From NCBI RefSeq assembly GCF_000219625.1, contig NC_018206.1, forward strand, positions 744,001 through 808,000: a DNA stretch of 64,000 bases, written 5' to 3'. The number at the start of each line of letters is the position of its first letter. The stretch's first letter is position 1. The position numbers and the translations under genes were made by a program. Positions 50,684-62,600 of the stretch are shown here, piece by piece. The notes beneath the pieces were generated by a model. The model did no database searches, was not told where the DNA came from, and saw nothing but the letters and a program-made list of their open reading frames with translations. Source of the stretch: Zymoseptoria tritici IPO323. Its lineage: Eukaryota > Ascomycota > Dothideomycetes > Mycosphaerellales > Mycosphaerellaceae.

Positions 50684-52347
50684 CTACCGCACCATCCTCT
50701 GCCCCCTCGGCAACGGGTTCACCCAGCATAGCACAACGTTCATCCCAACGATAATGACTCCCGTGATCCAAAAACTCTCCGCATAATCCGCCCCATGAAA
50801 CCTAAACAAAATCGCAAAACACACCCCTCCCAAATTCCCCACCGCGCCCACAATCCCACTCACCACTCCATTACTCTCCGGCCACACATGCGGCACCAAC
50901 GCGAAATTCGCTCCATTCCCCGCTTCCAAGAAAAACGCCATGCCCGCAATCAGACCAAACATCCTGCCATCATCCATCGGATTGGTGAGTCCGATGGCGA
51001 TGAGGAAGGCTCCGGAGACGATGCCTACGAAGACGATCCAGGTTTTTTTGAGCCATAGGGAGGAAGTGTGGTGGTAGATCAAGTCGCCGATGACGCCGCC
51101 GAGGGGACGGGTGATGATGTTGAGGAGGCCGAACATGGAGGCCCACCGACCGGAACCGGTTTGGCCGAGGGAGGGGAAGTTGTGCAGGTAGTAGGCGCCG
51201 AGGGAGGAGTTTATGGCGAGTTCGCCGCCGAAGGAGCAGAAGTAAGTTAAGCAGTGGAAGAGAGTTTGGGGGGAGGTGAGGACTTTCAAGGTTTGCTGGA
51301 GGGTTGGAGGGGTGACGATTTCTGCGCGGGCGAGGTCGATTATTTCGCCGTGGGTTGTGGGGATTGGACGGCCAGCTTCGTGTTCGGTGATGGCGGGGTC
51401 TTTTTTCTCGGAGTGGTGCGGGCGAGGGGTTGAGGCGCCGCTTGATGATGGGACGGGTTTGTCGTCGATTGAGCCGGGGATCGCAACTTCGCGGCCGGTG
51501 ATGGCGAGGGAGGAGTGGAGACGTTCGATGGCGGCGTGTCGCTCGCTCCATTTTCCGGTTGGAGTGTCTTCGCAGAGAAAGAGCATGCCGAGGGCGGTGG
51601 CGACGATAAGGATGAAGGGAACGATGAAGGCTACTCGCCAGGCGACGTTGGAGGTGAGGCCTTGATCGGACTTCAGACCTGTGAGAGGGAGGAGAGTCAG
51701 CTTGAACTTCATGTCGGATGGTGTAGCGCTTGGGGCATGCCTTACTGTCATAAATCAACGGCATGAGAAAGTAAGTAATCCCACCACCCGCATTCCCCCA
51801 ACCTCCAATCAATGCATTCGACGTCCCCACGACGTTCTTGTCGAAGAATCCCGTCGACCAGACTTGGCAGGGAACGAACGTGCCTCCTAGGATACCGACG
51901 AAGAAGCGGAGAGCGATCAGCCCGGATGCATTGGTTACCAGTCCCGCCATGGCAGTAGGGATAGAGCCCGCGAGGAGGATGGCGATGTATGTCCATCTCG
52001 GCCCAAATTTGTCACACAGAGGTCCAGCAAAGAAACGTACGAGTAAGGTGCCGGTCAAAGCAGCGATGTTGGAGTTGGCGATTTGCGGACGGGTGAGGTG
52101 GAGGTCTTGTTTGATGGTGACGCTGAGGAGGGGTGGGAAGGCATACCTAGCGGATGAGTTGGTCAGCAGACGAAGTCTCGACTGGTGAAGCTCGGATGCA
52201 TGCTTACCACGACCAAAAAGCAATAAAGAACCCCCACCACGAGAAGAAAAACACCCGTCCATACTTATCCACCGGATTGAAGACGGGTATACTCCGAGCT
52301 TTGAGGTTGACGGGGTTCACGGCCGGAGCCTTCCACAGAACCGACAT
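50684..52347 (-). CDS. Nitrate transporter (NNP family, NrtA/CrnA type)
   Basis: Three exons, 52208-52347, 51746-52146 and 50684-51678, with introns of 61 and 67 bp, give 511 aa (ATG 52356 would add three residues). It is a 12-span major-facilitator permease bringing nitrate or nitrite in with protons. Both nitrate signatures are present: GGWGNAGGG in the first half and [19 protein letters not shown] in the second. The central loop (about residues 215-300) is long and charged, as in the fungal family. Splice joins restore conserved text ([29 protein letters not shown]). Nitrate reductase or nitrite reductase genes are not in this window, although they are often clustered with it in fungi. Confidence 0.92.
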
Positions 52348-53396
52348 GGGAAACATCCTGGAGAGTATGGAGCTGGCGGTGACGACGGGAAAGAGGGAGT
52401 GAGATATATGCGATGCGGAGTCGGGGGCTGAACCTGGAGCCAACGTGGCCAAAGCCGGGGTACATATATCTCACCCTTCCACGACAGCCGCCATGCGTTG
52501 GTGTAGCCAAGGGCTGGGGAGCACGAAGGATGCCTTTGGGTTGGACGGGAGGTTGTGGAACGCAGCGATAGTGGCTTACTGGCTCAGCCTCTAGATGACC
52601 ATTTATGAGAAGCTTGAGAGATCTGGAGTTTGACAATTTCCGCGGTTTCCATGTTCCAAGCATAGCTATAGCGTGTCGTCGTAGGTTGAAGAACCGCTAT
52701 CGCACCAGTGCTTTCCTATTTGGGCGAATTTGCCAAGAGTCGTTATCTTTGGGCATGAGGGCCGCCAAGCCACGTTGGAGATAGAGGTTGATTGGGGTCA
52801 TCGTGGAGGAAGAGGACCGCGGAGAAGTGTTGTATGTGGTTCTTATCGATTGTGGAAGTGGTTGGCGTTGTTGTGGCTTGTCTGTGAGTTTGGGTGTTGT
52901 TGGATGGCAGTCTCGAGCTATGCGTTCGTGGTCGATGTTGGCTGTCGGAGTTACCATAAGACGGCTGGTCACTCTCCGCCAGGGCTCACCTTTGATGCCA
53001 GCCACTGGCAGCTTCGTGGATTGCATGTTCTGTTTAATGGTTAGAATCGTTTGTATTCCCGCAACTTGTAGTCAAGACAAATCATCCAGCGATGAAGCAT
53101 ATCGTCAGAACGTGTCGCATCTCCTCGGAATCTGCTTGACCTTCCAGCCAGCCTGCAGTCAAGTCTAGACCAGCTCCGTCCAGCTCTGACCCGTTAGCAC
53201 CCGATACTGTTTCTCTGACATGCGGAATTTCCCATTCAACTCTTTGAGATGTTGAGGCCAGCACGAGCGATCCCACTTCCGCTGATATCTGTGAGTCTCA
53301 GACCATTTCATTCTGTCGTATCTGCTCAATCTGCTCCACCATCCACAATTCAGCATCTTCCTATCGTATATCAGCAATCATCGAACCACACCTCCC
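52348..53396. promoter_or_regulatory. Upstream region of the nitrate transporter
   Basis: No gene seen. Three GATA-factor-type sites (CGATAG 52566-52571; inverse CGATAG 52697-52702; inverse CGATAA 52843-52848) lie within 500 bp of the start and fit nitrogen control by an AreA/NIT2 factor. Such short motifs also occur by chance. Confidence 0.35.
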
Positions 53397-56300
53397 TCAA
53401 TCCCACTTCCCCATCCCCATCGGCGTCCATTCCTGCCCCGGATAACTCGCCCCCCGCATAATCACCTCTTCCTCTCCAACCGTCGGATCATCTCTGCGTC
53501 CACTATACCCCGACGAAGGCCGCCTCGAGTACGGTGGGTACGGTCCCCCTCCTCCTCCACGCGGCGGCTGATGCGTGAAAGCCCCGAAGGATGCATGCGG
53601 CGCATAATTCTGCGGCGATTGTTGCTGCGCGTAGTAGCGAGGTTGGGCAGCACGTGGTGGCGGCGGTTGGGCGCGGCTGTAGTGGTTTTGAGGAGGATAC
53701 TGGGTGCTGGCGGGACGTTGGCGAGGACGTTCGTATTCATGGGATTGGCGGGGTGGATTTTGAGGTCGGTGGGGAGCGACGGAGTCGAAGGAGAAACGGC
53801 GTGGTTCGGATTGGGGTTCTGGGCCGGCGGTTTGGGAGCGAGGGGGTGGGTTGTCGTACATCTGGGCTCGGCCGGGGTTGTGCTGGATTACGGGAGGGTA
53901 GGGCCGGGTGCTTGATGGACGGGATGGAAGATTGCGACGCTGTTGCGGATATTGCTGTTGTTGGTAGTAGGCTGCATCTGGTGGCGGGTACTGTCCGTCT
54001 GGTGATGTTGTCCATTGAGGTGATCGTGGGTCATGGCTGGCCTGTTCGATGCTTGGGATGGCGAGAGCCCAAGGTGGCTGCTGCTCTGCATACTCATGTG
54101 CTGGGCTTCTGGCCAGCTCGCGCGAAGGTCTTCTACCGTAGTCATCAGGCGGCCCGTAAGGTCCCCTCTGATAGGGCGGGTGATACTGCGGCTGACCACC
54201 CCCTTGACGCTGATCATAAGCCGGAATTTCCATGGAGTCGGACCACGGCAGCTGTCGAGGAGCGTTCGAGGGCGGTCCAGAAACAGGCGCGCCGTACGGA
54301 TAGAACCTGCCATGATCTTGAGACCTGCGCTGGCCATATCCAGACTCCGCAGGGTAGTATTGCGTGTCTTGGCTTGAAGATGGACCGATAGGATCCACTG
54401 GTGCATTGTACGACGGTTCCACTGGACTAAAAGACTCAGGGACAGGATTGCCGGCTCGATATCCACGGCCGCCTTCACTGTGCAAGCGCCGATGTCCATG
54501 TAGCTGACCAGCTTGTGGCGGAGACATGGTCCGCTGAGCAGGTTCGTCTTCAGTTGGCGAGCCATACCAGCCCTCTGGCGGTGGCTGCGCAAGTCCTGCT
54601 GTGGCATCAGGTCGCAGATTGGGCAGTCGAGGTTGCGGTGCTTGACGCTGCGCATTGTTGGCAGTGTCTTGATAAGCAGGCATATCTCTCTTCCGCGCCG
54701 CCTCGTACTGGTCGTAGTCGTTGATGTTTCCGCTGACAGTACTGCTATCAGGAATCCGCTTGTTGGCGACCGGCGACTGCGCCATTGCCTCTCGCTCAGA
54801 TGGCGCCGCTTTGGTCAGCTTCTTTGGTTTCGACGGACTGTTATCGACTGATGCTTTCGGCGGGCCTCCCACGGGCGCTCCTGAAAGTCCAAAGAGCGAA
54901 CCCAGAGCTGAGAAGCGTTTCTTCTTCGATGCCTTCTCGGCCATCGTTACCTGTGTTCGCAAAGGTTGCTGTAATGTTGCACGTCTCGGTGTCTCGCTCT
55001 TCGCCTCTTCCGCGCCCGGGGTATTCACGGCAGCAGTACTGTCTTGCCTAGCCTCCGGTTGGGGCGTAGCCATCGAGTTGTGCCTGCTATCATCACCATC
55101 TTTCCGGAAGGATGCCTGGCGCCTATGCTTGAGCGTGTCCCATATCATGGAGCGGCGTTTACCTTGTTTCTCTGCTGAAGGTGCATCGGTTTCTTGTTGG
55201 GGCTGTGCGCCTGGCGCGATTTGATTGAAAGCGTAGATGTCATCGAGACCGTGGTCGTCGGTGATCTGATTCGGAGGCGGAGCACCGCTGAAGCCGTTGT
55301 CTCGCTGTGCCTGTTGCGAGACTGAACGTTGAACGAGTCCAGACTCTTTGGTGACTGTATCTTGAGCCCCATTCCTCTCCTGTTCAGCCGAGCGGAACAG
55401 AGGATGCTGCTGAAAAGGCGGCGTGCCAGCAGGCGGTCCACCCATGACGCTCAAGTCAACCGGGACCGCCGAGGCCTGAGGTCCAGCAGAGGCCGTCTGC
55501 TGCAGCGACCCAGTCTGCGCGGCTGTAGTAATCGTTTCGGGCACCGGCAGTCCACTCGCATCCCGAGGAAGTATCGTATAGGACATGCCCCGATCATCCA
55601 TCATCGGTCTCTGCGGACTTAGCATGCTCTCACTCGATCCAAAGGCAGGCTTTTTCGCGACTGCTGGCTGCTCGATACTAGCGGGACTTTGGACAGTCCC
55701 GTTCGGGCTCGCAGCAGACGGCTCAACGTCAGCGACTTGCGCTCCTGTCAAGCTCATTCCGAGTGGCTGGTCGATCTGTGGTCCTGCCACAACTCCCAAG
55801 CTCGACACGGATGAACGCCTTGACGTAGACGGTCGCGTACTCGGCTGAGGACCTTCTCCCTCCTGGGGATGCTCAGCAGAGACCTCACTCCTAGCATCGT
55901 CTCTAGCTTCAGGCTCAACCAGCAGCTTCGAAGCTCGCTTCTCAGTAGTTGGAGGTCCAGCTCCAACATCGCCCTCTCCCATAGTGCTCACTATGGTGTC
56001 AGGCTCCGCAGTCATCCCCGCCTCCTTCCTATCACCAGGAGTCTTCAAGCCTCCCCAACTCTCCTCACTGCCAAAATTCAAATGCGCCAAAACCATACTA
56101 TCCGGCCTAGGTCTTCCCTCACTCAATCTTTTCGCCAGCTGGCTAGGCAATCTTTCCCTGTCGCTGACTTTACGCTGGTGCTGAGGACGAGCTTTCATGA
56201 CCACTTCTTCTGACTTCTTCTCGTCTTCGTCTTTCTCCCCGTCGTGCACACCAGTACCCTCGCTGACTTTTCTCAGCGCTGATCGGGCTGGCTCGGCCGG

Positions 56301-57770
56301 TCCGACAGCTGGTGGGCTGGAGAGATCTCTTTCTGCTCCTCCATTATCCTCATGAAGTACGGAGTCTTCAGAAGGAACAGGCTCCAACACCACCGCCGGC
56401 TTCCCATCCTCATCCAGGAATTTCAACGGCGCCGCGCTGCTCCTCCTGCGACTCGGTTCCATCGACGCTCGTCGTCCACTCTCGAACGTAGCAGCCGTAG
56501 GCGCAGGACTAGGCAGAACACCCAATCGCCCGACAGCTTTTCCCTCCGCAGCCGGACTAGCTAGCGGCAGGGTTGCGTCAGGCGAGTTCCACGCCTCTTC
56601 TCTGTTCTGCGACATTGGAGACATTGGGCCCGCATCGTCGTCGGGTGCGGTCGCGCGCACGGCGACGTCGCTGAAGTCGGACAGGACGAATGGTTGCTCT
56701 GCGTTGCCGTGCCCTGCTATGGGGCTGTCTTCTGCAGCGCTTTCATGCAGAACCAGACTCGATGGTCTCGAAGTACTACTTTTCGGTATCGCCAGCGAAG
56801 ACCTAGGCTGTGAAGCAGGCGTTTCAACGCCTTGACTGCCTGTAGCACTTTTGCTACTTCGACTTCGACTTCGACTCCGACTCTTTTCGCGCATCCAGTC
56901 GCCGAACAGCATGCTCAGCGGGCGGGATGGGCTCGACTCCTTGGCAGTCTTGCCGGGCAGAGAAGATATAGATCTCGAGGACGAGTGGCGGGCGAAGAGT
57001 CTAGGACGGTTGGCATGAACCGGAGCCTGGGTGGTGGGTGTGGTGTTCGAAGCTGGAGTCGTGATGGTAGCTGAGTCGGCGAGTGATGCTGGAATGGAGG
57101 TCGTGAACAGTTCCTCCACCGAATTTGTTGCGAATGGCGGCTCAGCAGCAGTTTCCGCGTCTTTCTTGGCAGGTAAGGGAGCTGACGTGGTCCCTTGCAC
57201 CAGCGGATCCGCTGCACTGGCAATTGTGCTGTCGCGCACAACGTAAGCCGGGATGGTCTCAGCACCATGCTTGTCACCCCGAGCGACTCGCTTGTCCGCA
57301 TCGACGCCTCTACCGTCCTCTTGAGCAATACCTCGTGCAACCACCTCCTCTTCCATACCATCCGCATGCAAATTCCCTCCTTGACCGTTCTCGTCTTCCA
57401 TCGCAAACTCACCATCAAACCCCTCAAAGACTCTTTCATATTCGACTCCATCGTTTCCCTCCGTCAGACTAACAGCATCTCTCAACGTAGCCGTATCCGA
57501 CCCCCTCGGCACATCCACCACGTCTCCTCCACCCACCGCAACAGACGTACTCGTCGTCAACGGCAAAGCCCCAACCGTCACAACCGCTGCAGTAGATACA
57601 ATCGGCGCAGCAGATGCAACAGCGCGTGGAGCAGGTAATGCCGATGGGTTGGAGGTGGTGACTTTCGTTGGAAGGGTCGCCGTAGAGCCAGTCGCGGGTG
57701 CGGCGGCAGCCGGGATCGTAGGAGGATGCGTGGCGGAAGGAGACGTCTGGACTTGTGGCTGCGACGACAA
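53397..57770 (-). CDS. Very large disordered protein, N-terminal exon missing
   Basis: Open for 1,457 codons without a stop. It is rich in Pro, Ser, Gln and Gly, with short conserved-looking pieces (RRSMIWDTLKHRRQASFRK, KKKRFSALGSLFGLSG) that look like basic peptide motifs. The C-terminus has GGGGGPYPPYSRRPSSGYSG and ends MGMGKWD. The frame has no ATG before about residue 130; it continues upstream (KFLRRLSSQPQ) to acceptor-like AG sites at about 57783 and 57831. So at least one 5' exon must exist, perhaps around 57840-58060, but I could not join it. No domain recognised; membrane or signalling scaffold roles are only guesses. Confidence 0.75.
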   Translation of the reverse strand: MSSQPQVQTSPSATHPPTIPAAAAPATGSTATLPTKVTTSNPSALPAPRAVASAAPIVSTAAVVTVGALPLTTSTSVAVGGGDVVDVPRGSDTATLRDAVSLTEGNDGVEYERVFEGFDGEFAMEDENGQGGNLHADGMEEEVVARGIAQEDGRGVDADKRVARGDKHGAETIPAYVVRDSTIASAADPLVQGTTSAPLPAKKDAETAAEPPFATNSVEELFTTSIPASLADSATITTPASNTTPTTQAPVHANRPRLFARHSSSRSISSLPGKTAKESSPSRPLSMLFGDWMREKSRSRSRSRSSKSATGSQGVETPASQPRSSLAIPKSSTSRPSSLVLHESAAEDSPIAGHGNAEQPFVLSDFSDVAVRATAPDDDAGPMSPMSQNREEAWNSPDATLPLASPAAEGKAVGRLGVLPSPAPTAATFESGRRASMEPSRRRSSAAPLKFLDEDGKPAVVLEPVPSEDSVLHEDNGGAERDLSSPPAVGPAEPARSALRKVSEGTGVHDGEKDEDEKKSEEVVMKARPQHQRKVSDRERLPSQLAKRLSEGRPRPDSMVLAHLNFGSEESWGGLKTPGDRKEAGMTAEPDTIVSTMGEGDVGAGPPTTEKRASKLLVEPEARDDARSEVSAEHPQEGEGPQPSTRPSTSRRSSVSSLGVVAGPQIDQPLGMSLTGAQVADVEPSAASPNGTVQSPASIEQPAVAKKPAFGSSESMLSPQRPMMDDRGMSYTILPRDASGLPVPETITTAAQTGSLQQTASAGPQASAVPVDLSVMGGPPAGTPPFQQHPLFRSAEQERNGAQDTVTKESGLVQRSVSQQAQRDNGFSGAPPPNQITDDHGLDDIYAFNQIAPGAQPQQETDAPSAEKQGKRRSMIWDTLKHRRQASFRKDGDDSRHNSMATPQPEARQDSTAAVNTPGAEEAKSETPRRATLQQPLRTQVTMAEKASKKKRFSALGSLFGLSGAPVGGPPKASVDNSPSKPKKLTKAAPSEREAMAQSPVANKRIPDSSTVSGNINDYDQYEAARKRDMPAYQDTANNAQRQAPQPRLPNLRPDATAGLAQPPPEGWYGSPTEDEPAQRTMSPPQAGQLHGHRRLHSEGGRGYRAGNPVPESFSPVEPSYNAPVDPIGPSSSQDTQYYPAESGYGQRRSQDHGRFYPYGAPVSGPPSNAPRQLPWSDSMEIPAYDQRQGGGQPQYHPPYQRGPYGPPDDYGRRPSRELARSPAHEYAEQQPPWALAIPSIEQASHDPRSPQWTTSPDGQYPPPDAAYYQQQQYPQQRRNLPSRPSSTRPYPPVIQHNPGRAQMYDNPPPRSQTAGPEPQSEPRRFSFDSVAPHRPQNPPRQSHEYERPRQRPASTQYPPQNHYSRAQPPPPRAAQPRYYAQQQSPQNYAPHASFGAFTHQPPRGGGGGPYPPYSRRPSSGYSGRRDDPTVGEEEVIMRGASYPGQEWTPMGMGKWD

Positions 57771-58071
57771 ACGCCTCAGAAACTTCGCAGACGACGAAGG
57801 CGACGACGCGGAAGAGGACTTGGGGACCTACGGAGACTTACCGTGAGCTAGTGTTCTGTTGTTCCAAATCTTGAAGTTGCAGAAATGGAATGATGGCGAA
57901 GGAGGACGACGACGAGTGAAGGTGGTGAAGACGCAGGATCGAGGAGGAGGATGAGGGACGTGTGTGCAGCGTGAAAGTTGTGGTTTCGTTGGTTTTTTTC
58001 CCCCAGACAGACAGGCGCTCTCCGCACAAAACCCACTCGCTGCCTTGCCCACTTGACGCCAACCCTCTCTC
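57771..58071. other. Probable first-exon region of the disordered-protein gene
   Basis: Minus-strand frames here end in FLQLQDLEQQN and a good donor (GTAAGT at about 57841). That would suit a short coding or leader exon for the gene at 53397-57770; frame and start remain open. Confidence 0.3.
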
Positions 58072-59172
58072 TCAACCCAAAGCGATCTTCAACCTCAATT
58101 CCATCTCCTTCCTCTCCTCCGCTCCAATCTTCTCCACCCTCTTTTCCACAAACGCGGGCTTCTCCTTCCTCAAGCGATTCGTATTCGTCCTCGTAAGCAT
58201 CAACGCGGCAGTCGAGAGTCGTCGACTCAACCTCACTCCCGACGGAGGTGGAACCTTGGTCGTGACTTCCTCCCCTCCAGGGTCATCATTTCCAGTCTTC
58301 CGCATCGGGTCGGGCGCAAAGGTACGCAAGGGAGCGGTGGTCGATGGTGGTCGATCCAAGCCTTCACCTGCTGAAGTACCATCATCGCCAAGCGCTGTAG
58401 CAGGACGCATCGGATCAGTCGACGCGGTAATACCAGTGTCAAATGTGACGTTCTTCATATCGCTCGCCGCCCGCCGCAACGCTGGGACCGTGCTCCGATC
58501 ATCAGGTGGATGGGACCCCAACGCCGTCCTCGCAGAAAGGACAACCGGCAGCGCAGTCAGATTAGCATTGCCATAATGCGAAGGAGTCGGCCGACGAGAA
58601 GCGGTTCGTGGCCGGAGGTGTGCGGGTGAGGAGGAGGCGGCAGAGGAGCTGGTCGGCGGTGGAGTTCGGTTGGCGAGTGAGGAGGTTGTGCGTGGTCGGA
58701 GGACAGGGGCGGTGATGGTGGAGGACGCAAAGTCTCGGCAGAGTGGAGTGGTGGAGTCTCGGGTCTTTGGTGGTAAGCGGGCTGAGCTGGTGGGATCGGG
58801 TGCGTCGTTCGGTGCGGCATAGGTAGCGGTCGCAGTCGAATTACGACTCTTCTCACTCATCATCCACGCCGGAAATGTCGACAGTCGTTTAGAGGGGTAG
58901 ATGATGCTACTTCTCCTCGCCGGAACCTTCTTATCGAGCGCCGTCACCTTCTCATCGGCCTGACCGGCCTTCGCATCACTCTCGCCCTCGGGCATGGACC
59001 AGTCCAGTCTGACATCCTGATCGCCGGGTCGTAAAGTCCGCCCAGCCTTCCCACCACCCTCACCCTCAGCCTCGGGAATGATGGGAGTCGACCTGTCGAT
59101 CCCAGCGTCGTAAGCCGTTTGCAACTCGTAGTCGATTCGTAAAGTCCGCGCAAAGAAAGTACTACCCCGGTC
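58072..59172 (-). CDS. Hypothetical protein, last exon (367 aa)
   Basis: The exon starts behind a strong acceptor (TTTTTTCCAG, ending at 59173) in phase 0 with DRGSTFFARTLRIDYELQTAYD and runs to a stop at 58072. It is Ser/Thr/Pro/Arg-rich, with a possibly structured C-terminus (RLSRRLSTAALMLTR, then a Glu/Lys-rich helix EERKEMELRLKIAL). Codons upstream of the acceptor give low-quality protein, so the 5' exon lies elsewhere, perhaps 59200-59440, where MADAEKERERGQ opens at 59431. Family not recognised. Confidence 0.6.
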   Translation of the reverse strand, partial: DRGSTFFARTLRIDYELQTAYDAGIDRSTPIIPEAEGEGGGKAGRTLRPGDQDVRLDWSMPEGESDAKAGQADEKVTALDKKVPARRSSIIYPSKRLSTFPAWMMSEKSRNSTATATYAAPNDAPDPTSSARLPPKTRDSTTPLCRDFASSTITAPVLRPRTTSSLANRTPPPTSSSAASSSPAHLRPRTASRRPTPSHYGNANLTALPVVLSARTALGSHPPDDRSTVPALRRAASDMKNVTFDTGITASTDPMRPATALGDDGTSAGEGLDRPPSTTAPLRTFAPDPMRKTGNDDPGGEEVTTKVPPPSGVRLSRRLSTAALMLTRTNTNRLRKEKPAFVEKRVEKIGAEERKEMELRLKIALG

Positions 59173-59680
59173 CTGGAAAAAAGCAAAGCATGAGTGGATG
59201 GATGAGTAGGAAGACACGGAATTTCCGGTCCAAAGAGAAGGAGGACGGGTGTGAAGGACACGCAAAGAGACTTGTTCTGTGGTCCTTTTTGGTTGCGTGT
59301 GTTGTCGTGTGGGGTTGTCCATCCATGGCTCTTTCGCTCTTGCCAATTTTTCGGTTGCTTTTTCGCTTGATCGATTCTTCCATCCGGCTGCCTGCCTGCC
59401 CTCTCTCTCTCTCTTTCTCTGCGTCCGCCACAGGTAAATGGAGTCTCGACTGGGCTAGGCGTGTAGACTAAGTAATAAACAATAGAAGAGGTAATAGGTA
59501 TCAAAAAGAACGCTCATAGCAAGGAAGAAGCACGCTCAAATCGACATTCCCTTCCCTTTCCCTTTGCCGCAATTCCCAGTCCTCTCAGTCTGGTTCTGAG
59601 AAGAGTATCCCAAACAAAGCAGGACGTAAAGTGCAAGTGCAGGTCAAAACAAGGGCAGAAAACAAAAACAAGAAAAAGAA
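59173..59680. other. Intergenic or 5' exon/intron region
   Basis: Contains a CT-rich microsatellite at about 59400-59422 and possibly the missing first exon of the gene ending at 58072. The 3' flank of the next minus-strand gene is at 59500-59680. Confidence 0.35.
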
Positions 59681-62600
59681 TCACTCTACCTTTTCACCCC
59701 CACCACCGCCCCCAAATCGACTCCTCCCCTTCGCAAACAACCCCTTCGCGCCCGCCTGCGCTTTGCCGCCGAGTACACCCGTCTTCTGCATAAAAGCCTT
59801 GCCCTTCAATTTCAATTCTTCCGTATCGATCGCTGGCCGACTACTATCTCCATCCTGCGCCGGCGCGCCGCTGGATGAGGACACATTCCTCTGTCCGCCC
59901 ACTGGACCCGCGGAAGAAGATCCCGGACCGCCCGAGTCGAGACCAGTGCCAGAGCCGGAGAAGTTGCGGGTGAATTTCGCCAGACTAGGGCTGTTCTTGT
60001 GGCCCTTGAGGAATCCCGAGGGGAGAGAGGATGTGCTGCCAGCTCCCGTGTTCACGCCGAGAGCCGGAGGGGGACCGAGTGGGGCGGCTGTGATGTCCGA
60101 GTGTTGGGCTGACATGGCACGCAGCCAGTCGGAGAGGCCGGTGTTCATCTCTGCAAAGGTGGTGCGAGTTTCGTTGTAGGATGCGATGCGGTCTTCACTC
60201 GTCTTCAACGCGAGGATGCTGCGGAAAGGAGGTATGGGTTTGTGAGGTTGTTGGGCTGATGTTCGGACGGGAGGTGGTGCGGTCTTGTGGGAGATGGGCG
60301 AGGGTGAGGCGGGTGCGTCAAGGGACGCGTTTCGAGCGTCGGAGGAGTGGCGCGCATCAGAAGACTGGCGGGCGTCCGAGGAAATTCGGCCGCTGCCATC
60401 ATGCGCATCGTCATTGATGTGGCTACGATCGTGCGTAGACATGGGCGAAGGCGGAACATCCTGCAGCGACCGTCGCGGACTGGCCGGCGGCATGCTGCCA
60501 TCCGCCTCCGTGATAGGGCACAAGTAACTCTCGTCCCTCATGCCGTCTTCTGACTCTTGCTGAGTCGGGTTGATGACAGTCGGCGTATCGGGCGTCTCGT
60601 TACCAACATTCATAACATGTAATGTCTTGCTTGTTCCCCGCTCGTACGGCATTTCAGGTTTAATTTCAGGACTGTGGACAAGCTCAGGGGCGGACGGCGC
60701 TTCCCAGCTGAAACGTGTCTGCAGCAGACCGGGTTGCCGGGATGTTTCGGCGGCGGGTAAAGTGGGTAGTCCCTGTTCCACGCGGCGTTCGTTTGTCGGG
60801 GCGTCCAATGCATCCTGCGTTCGCTGCGTGTCCTCGATGGCCTCATCATGTGGGATTGGATCCAGACTCCGAACGATTTCTTTGCGCAGTCGGTCGCTCT
60901 CCATGTCGCCTGGGCCCATCTCGCTCGGATAAGCGCTTGTAACTTGAGGTCGAAGGCCACCTTCGCGGCTTCCTGGTGGTGTCGCCTCTCGCGACTTCAC
61001 TCGTAGCGGCGCCACTGCTTTGAAGTAGTCCGAGCTCAAAGTTTCTCCAGCAGGCGTTTCTTTGGAGATCGGAGTTGGTGGCATAGAGGATGCGATTGAG
61101 GTAGGAGCTTCCGAATTTTCAGTGTCGTGCCGGTACATTGGAGGCTGCATTGGCTGGTCGCCGCGGATCATTCTGGGCTCTGGCGTCTCCTCTCGGGGTG
61201 CTGCGGATTCAGAAGATGCAAAGTCCCGAGTCTGGTGACCCATTCCGGTTGCCGAAAGGAGAGAGGCACCAAGCTGAGCACCAGCGTTCTTCACTTGCTC
61301 AAGAGTGGTCGGGGAGTCCTGATGGCTTCCAGATCCTCGAAGTTGATGTTTCTTGGTAGTTGGTGTAAGGTCGATGTCCTCATCAGAAGCGTTTCGTTGT
61401 GCCCTTGGCGTCGCTTGTGGGTACTGCGGCTCTCTCCCGGTTCCAGGCTCCGGCGTGGGGGCGGAGCTGATCCAACCACCAGGCACGTCCGGAACAAATG
61501 ACTCTTCCCGCTGCACACCCGGTCTCTCCACTTCATTGCCAAGCAGACTCCGGTTCGTGTCAGGTCTGGACAGACCCTGCCTCGGTTCGCCAAAATTGCT
61601 CCAGCTACTCTTAGAGCTGCCAACACTAATGGCAGAATTGCGTCGACTGCCCGCTGCATCATCCAGACCAGAGAATTTGTCGGCGATCTCTCGCACACGA
61701 CCTTTGGATGGACTGCCTGCACGGCTGCCGTCCTGGCTCTTACCTCCCGGACTTCTCCCACCAGGAGACATGGGCGACGGCGGCGCTTTCAGATCTGAAT
61801 GGGTCTCCAAGAACAATGCCTGATCATTCTTCTGTGCAGCAAGCAGGGCAGGCGAAAATCCACCTGTATCGGGAGAAGATGCGTTGATCTCGTTGGCAAT
61901 ATCCGATTCCCGCATGCTATAGTCAGTACCACTGCGTCCGCGTGTCTTGATGGCAAGAGGCTTGCTGTTCTCCGTCGGCTCCAGGTTGACGCTTGGCATT
62001 TCTGCGCCTTGGTCTAGCACGTCAGCCGACTCGGCGTCCATCGGGACTGCAGACAAGGGGGTGCTTAGCCGGCGATTTGCCGTGTTGTCAAGAGCGGGCG
62101 TTCTGGCTGGGGAGCTTCCTGTGGAGGGTGGGTCCATACTTCGTCGATAGCCTGGTTCAAAGTCGCCGCTCACGACACGGCCGCGGGAGTCTGATGGGAA
62201 TAGTTAGCTGGATTGGCCACACTCGCTTGTCGCCCATCGCAAAACTTGCCTGAAGCTGGTCGTGATCCTGCAGGTGTCGTCTCCGCAATAGACGGCATCT
62301 GCTCCTCCATCCTCTTTCTCTCAAGCGTAGCAGTTGCACCTGAAGGAACACGACTCATGATCGGACTGATCTCGCCACTGCCTTGCTGCGAAGAGGCCGA
62401 ATTGTCTCGTGAAATCTCGTCATCATTCCTGTCGAATGCCGTGTCCACTGCTGAGCGGAAACCCTTTGACGGTCGATGCTGAAGATTTGCATTGTCCGTG
62501 TTTCCAAGACCAGCTGGTGCACTGTCCCGTTCTGCCGAAGTAGGTGTGTGTTGTAAGCTCGAAGGCTCGTCAGCACGAACGACCGGTGCGCTCGTAACAC

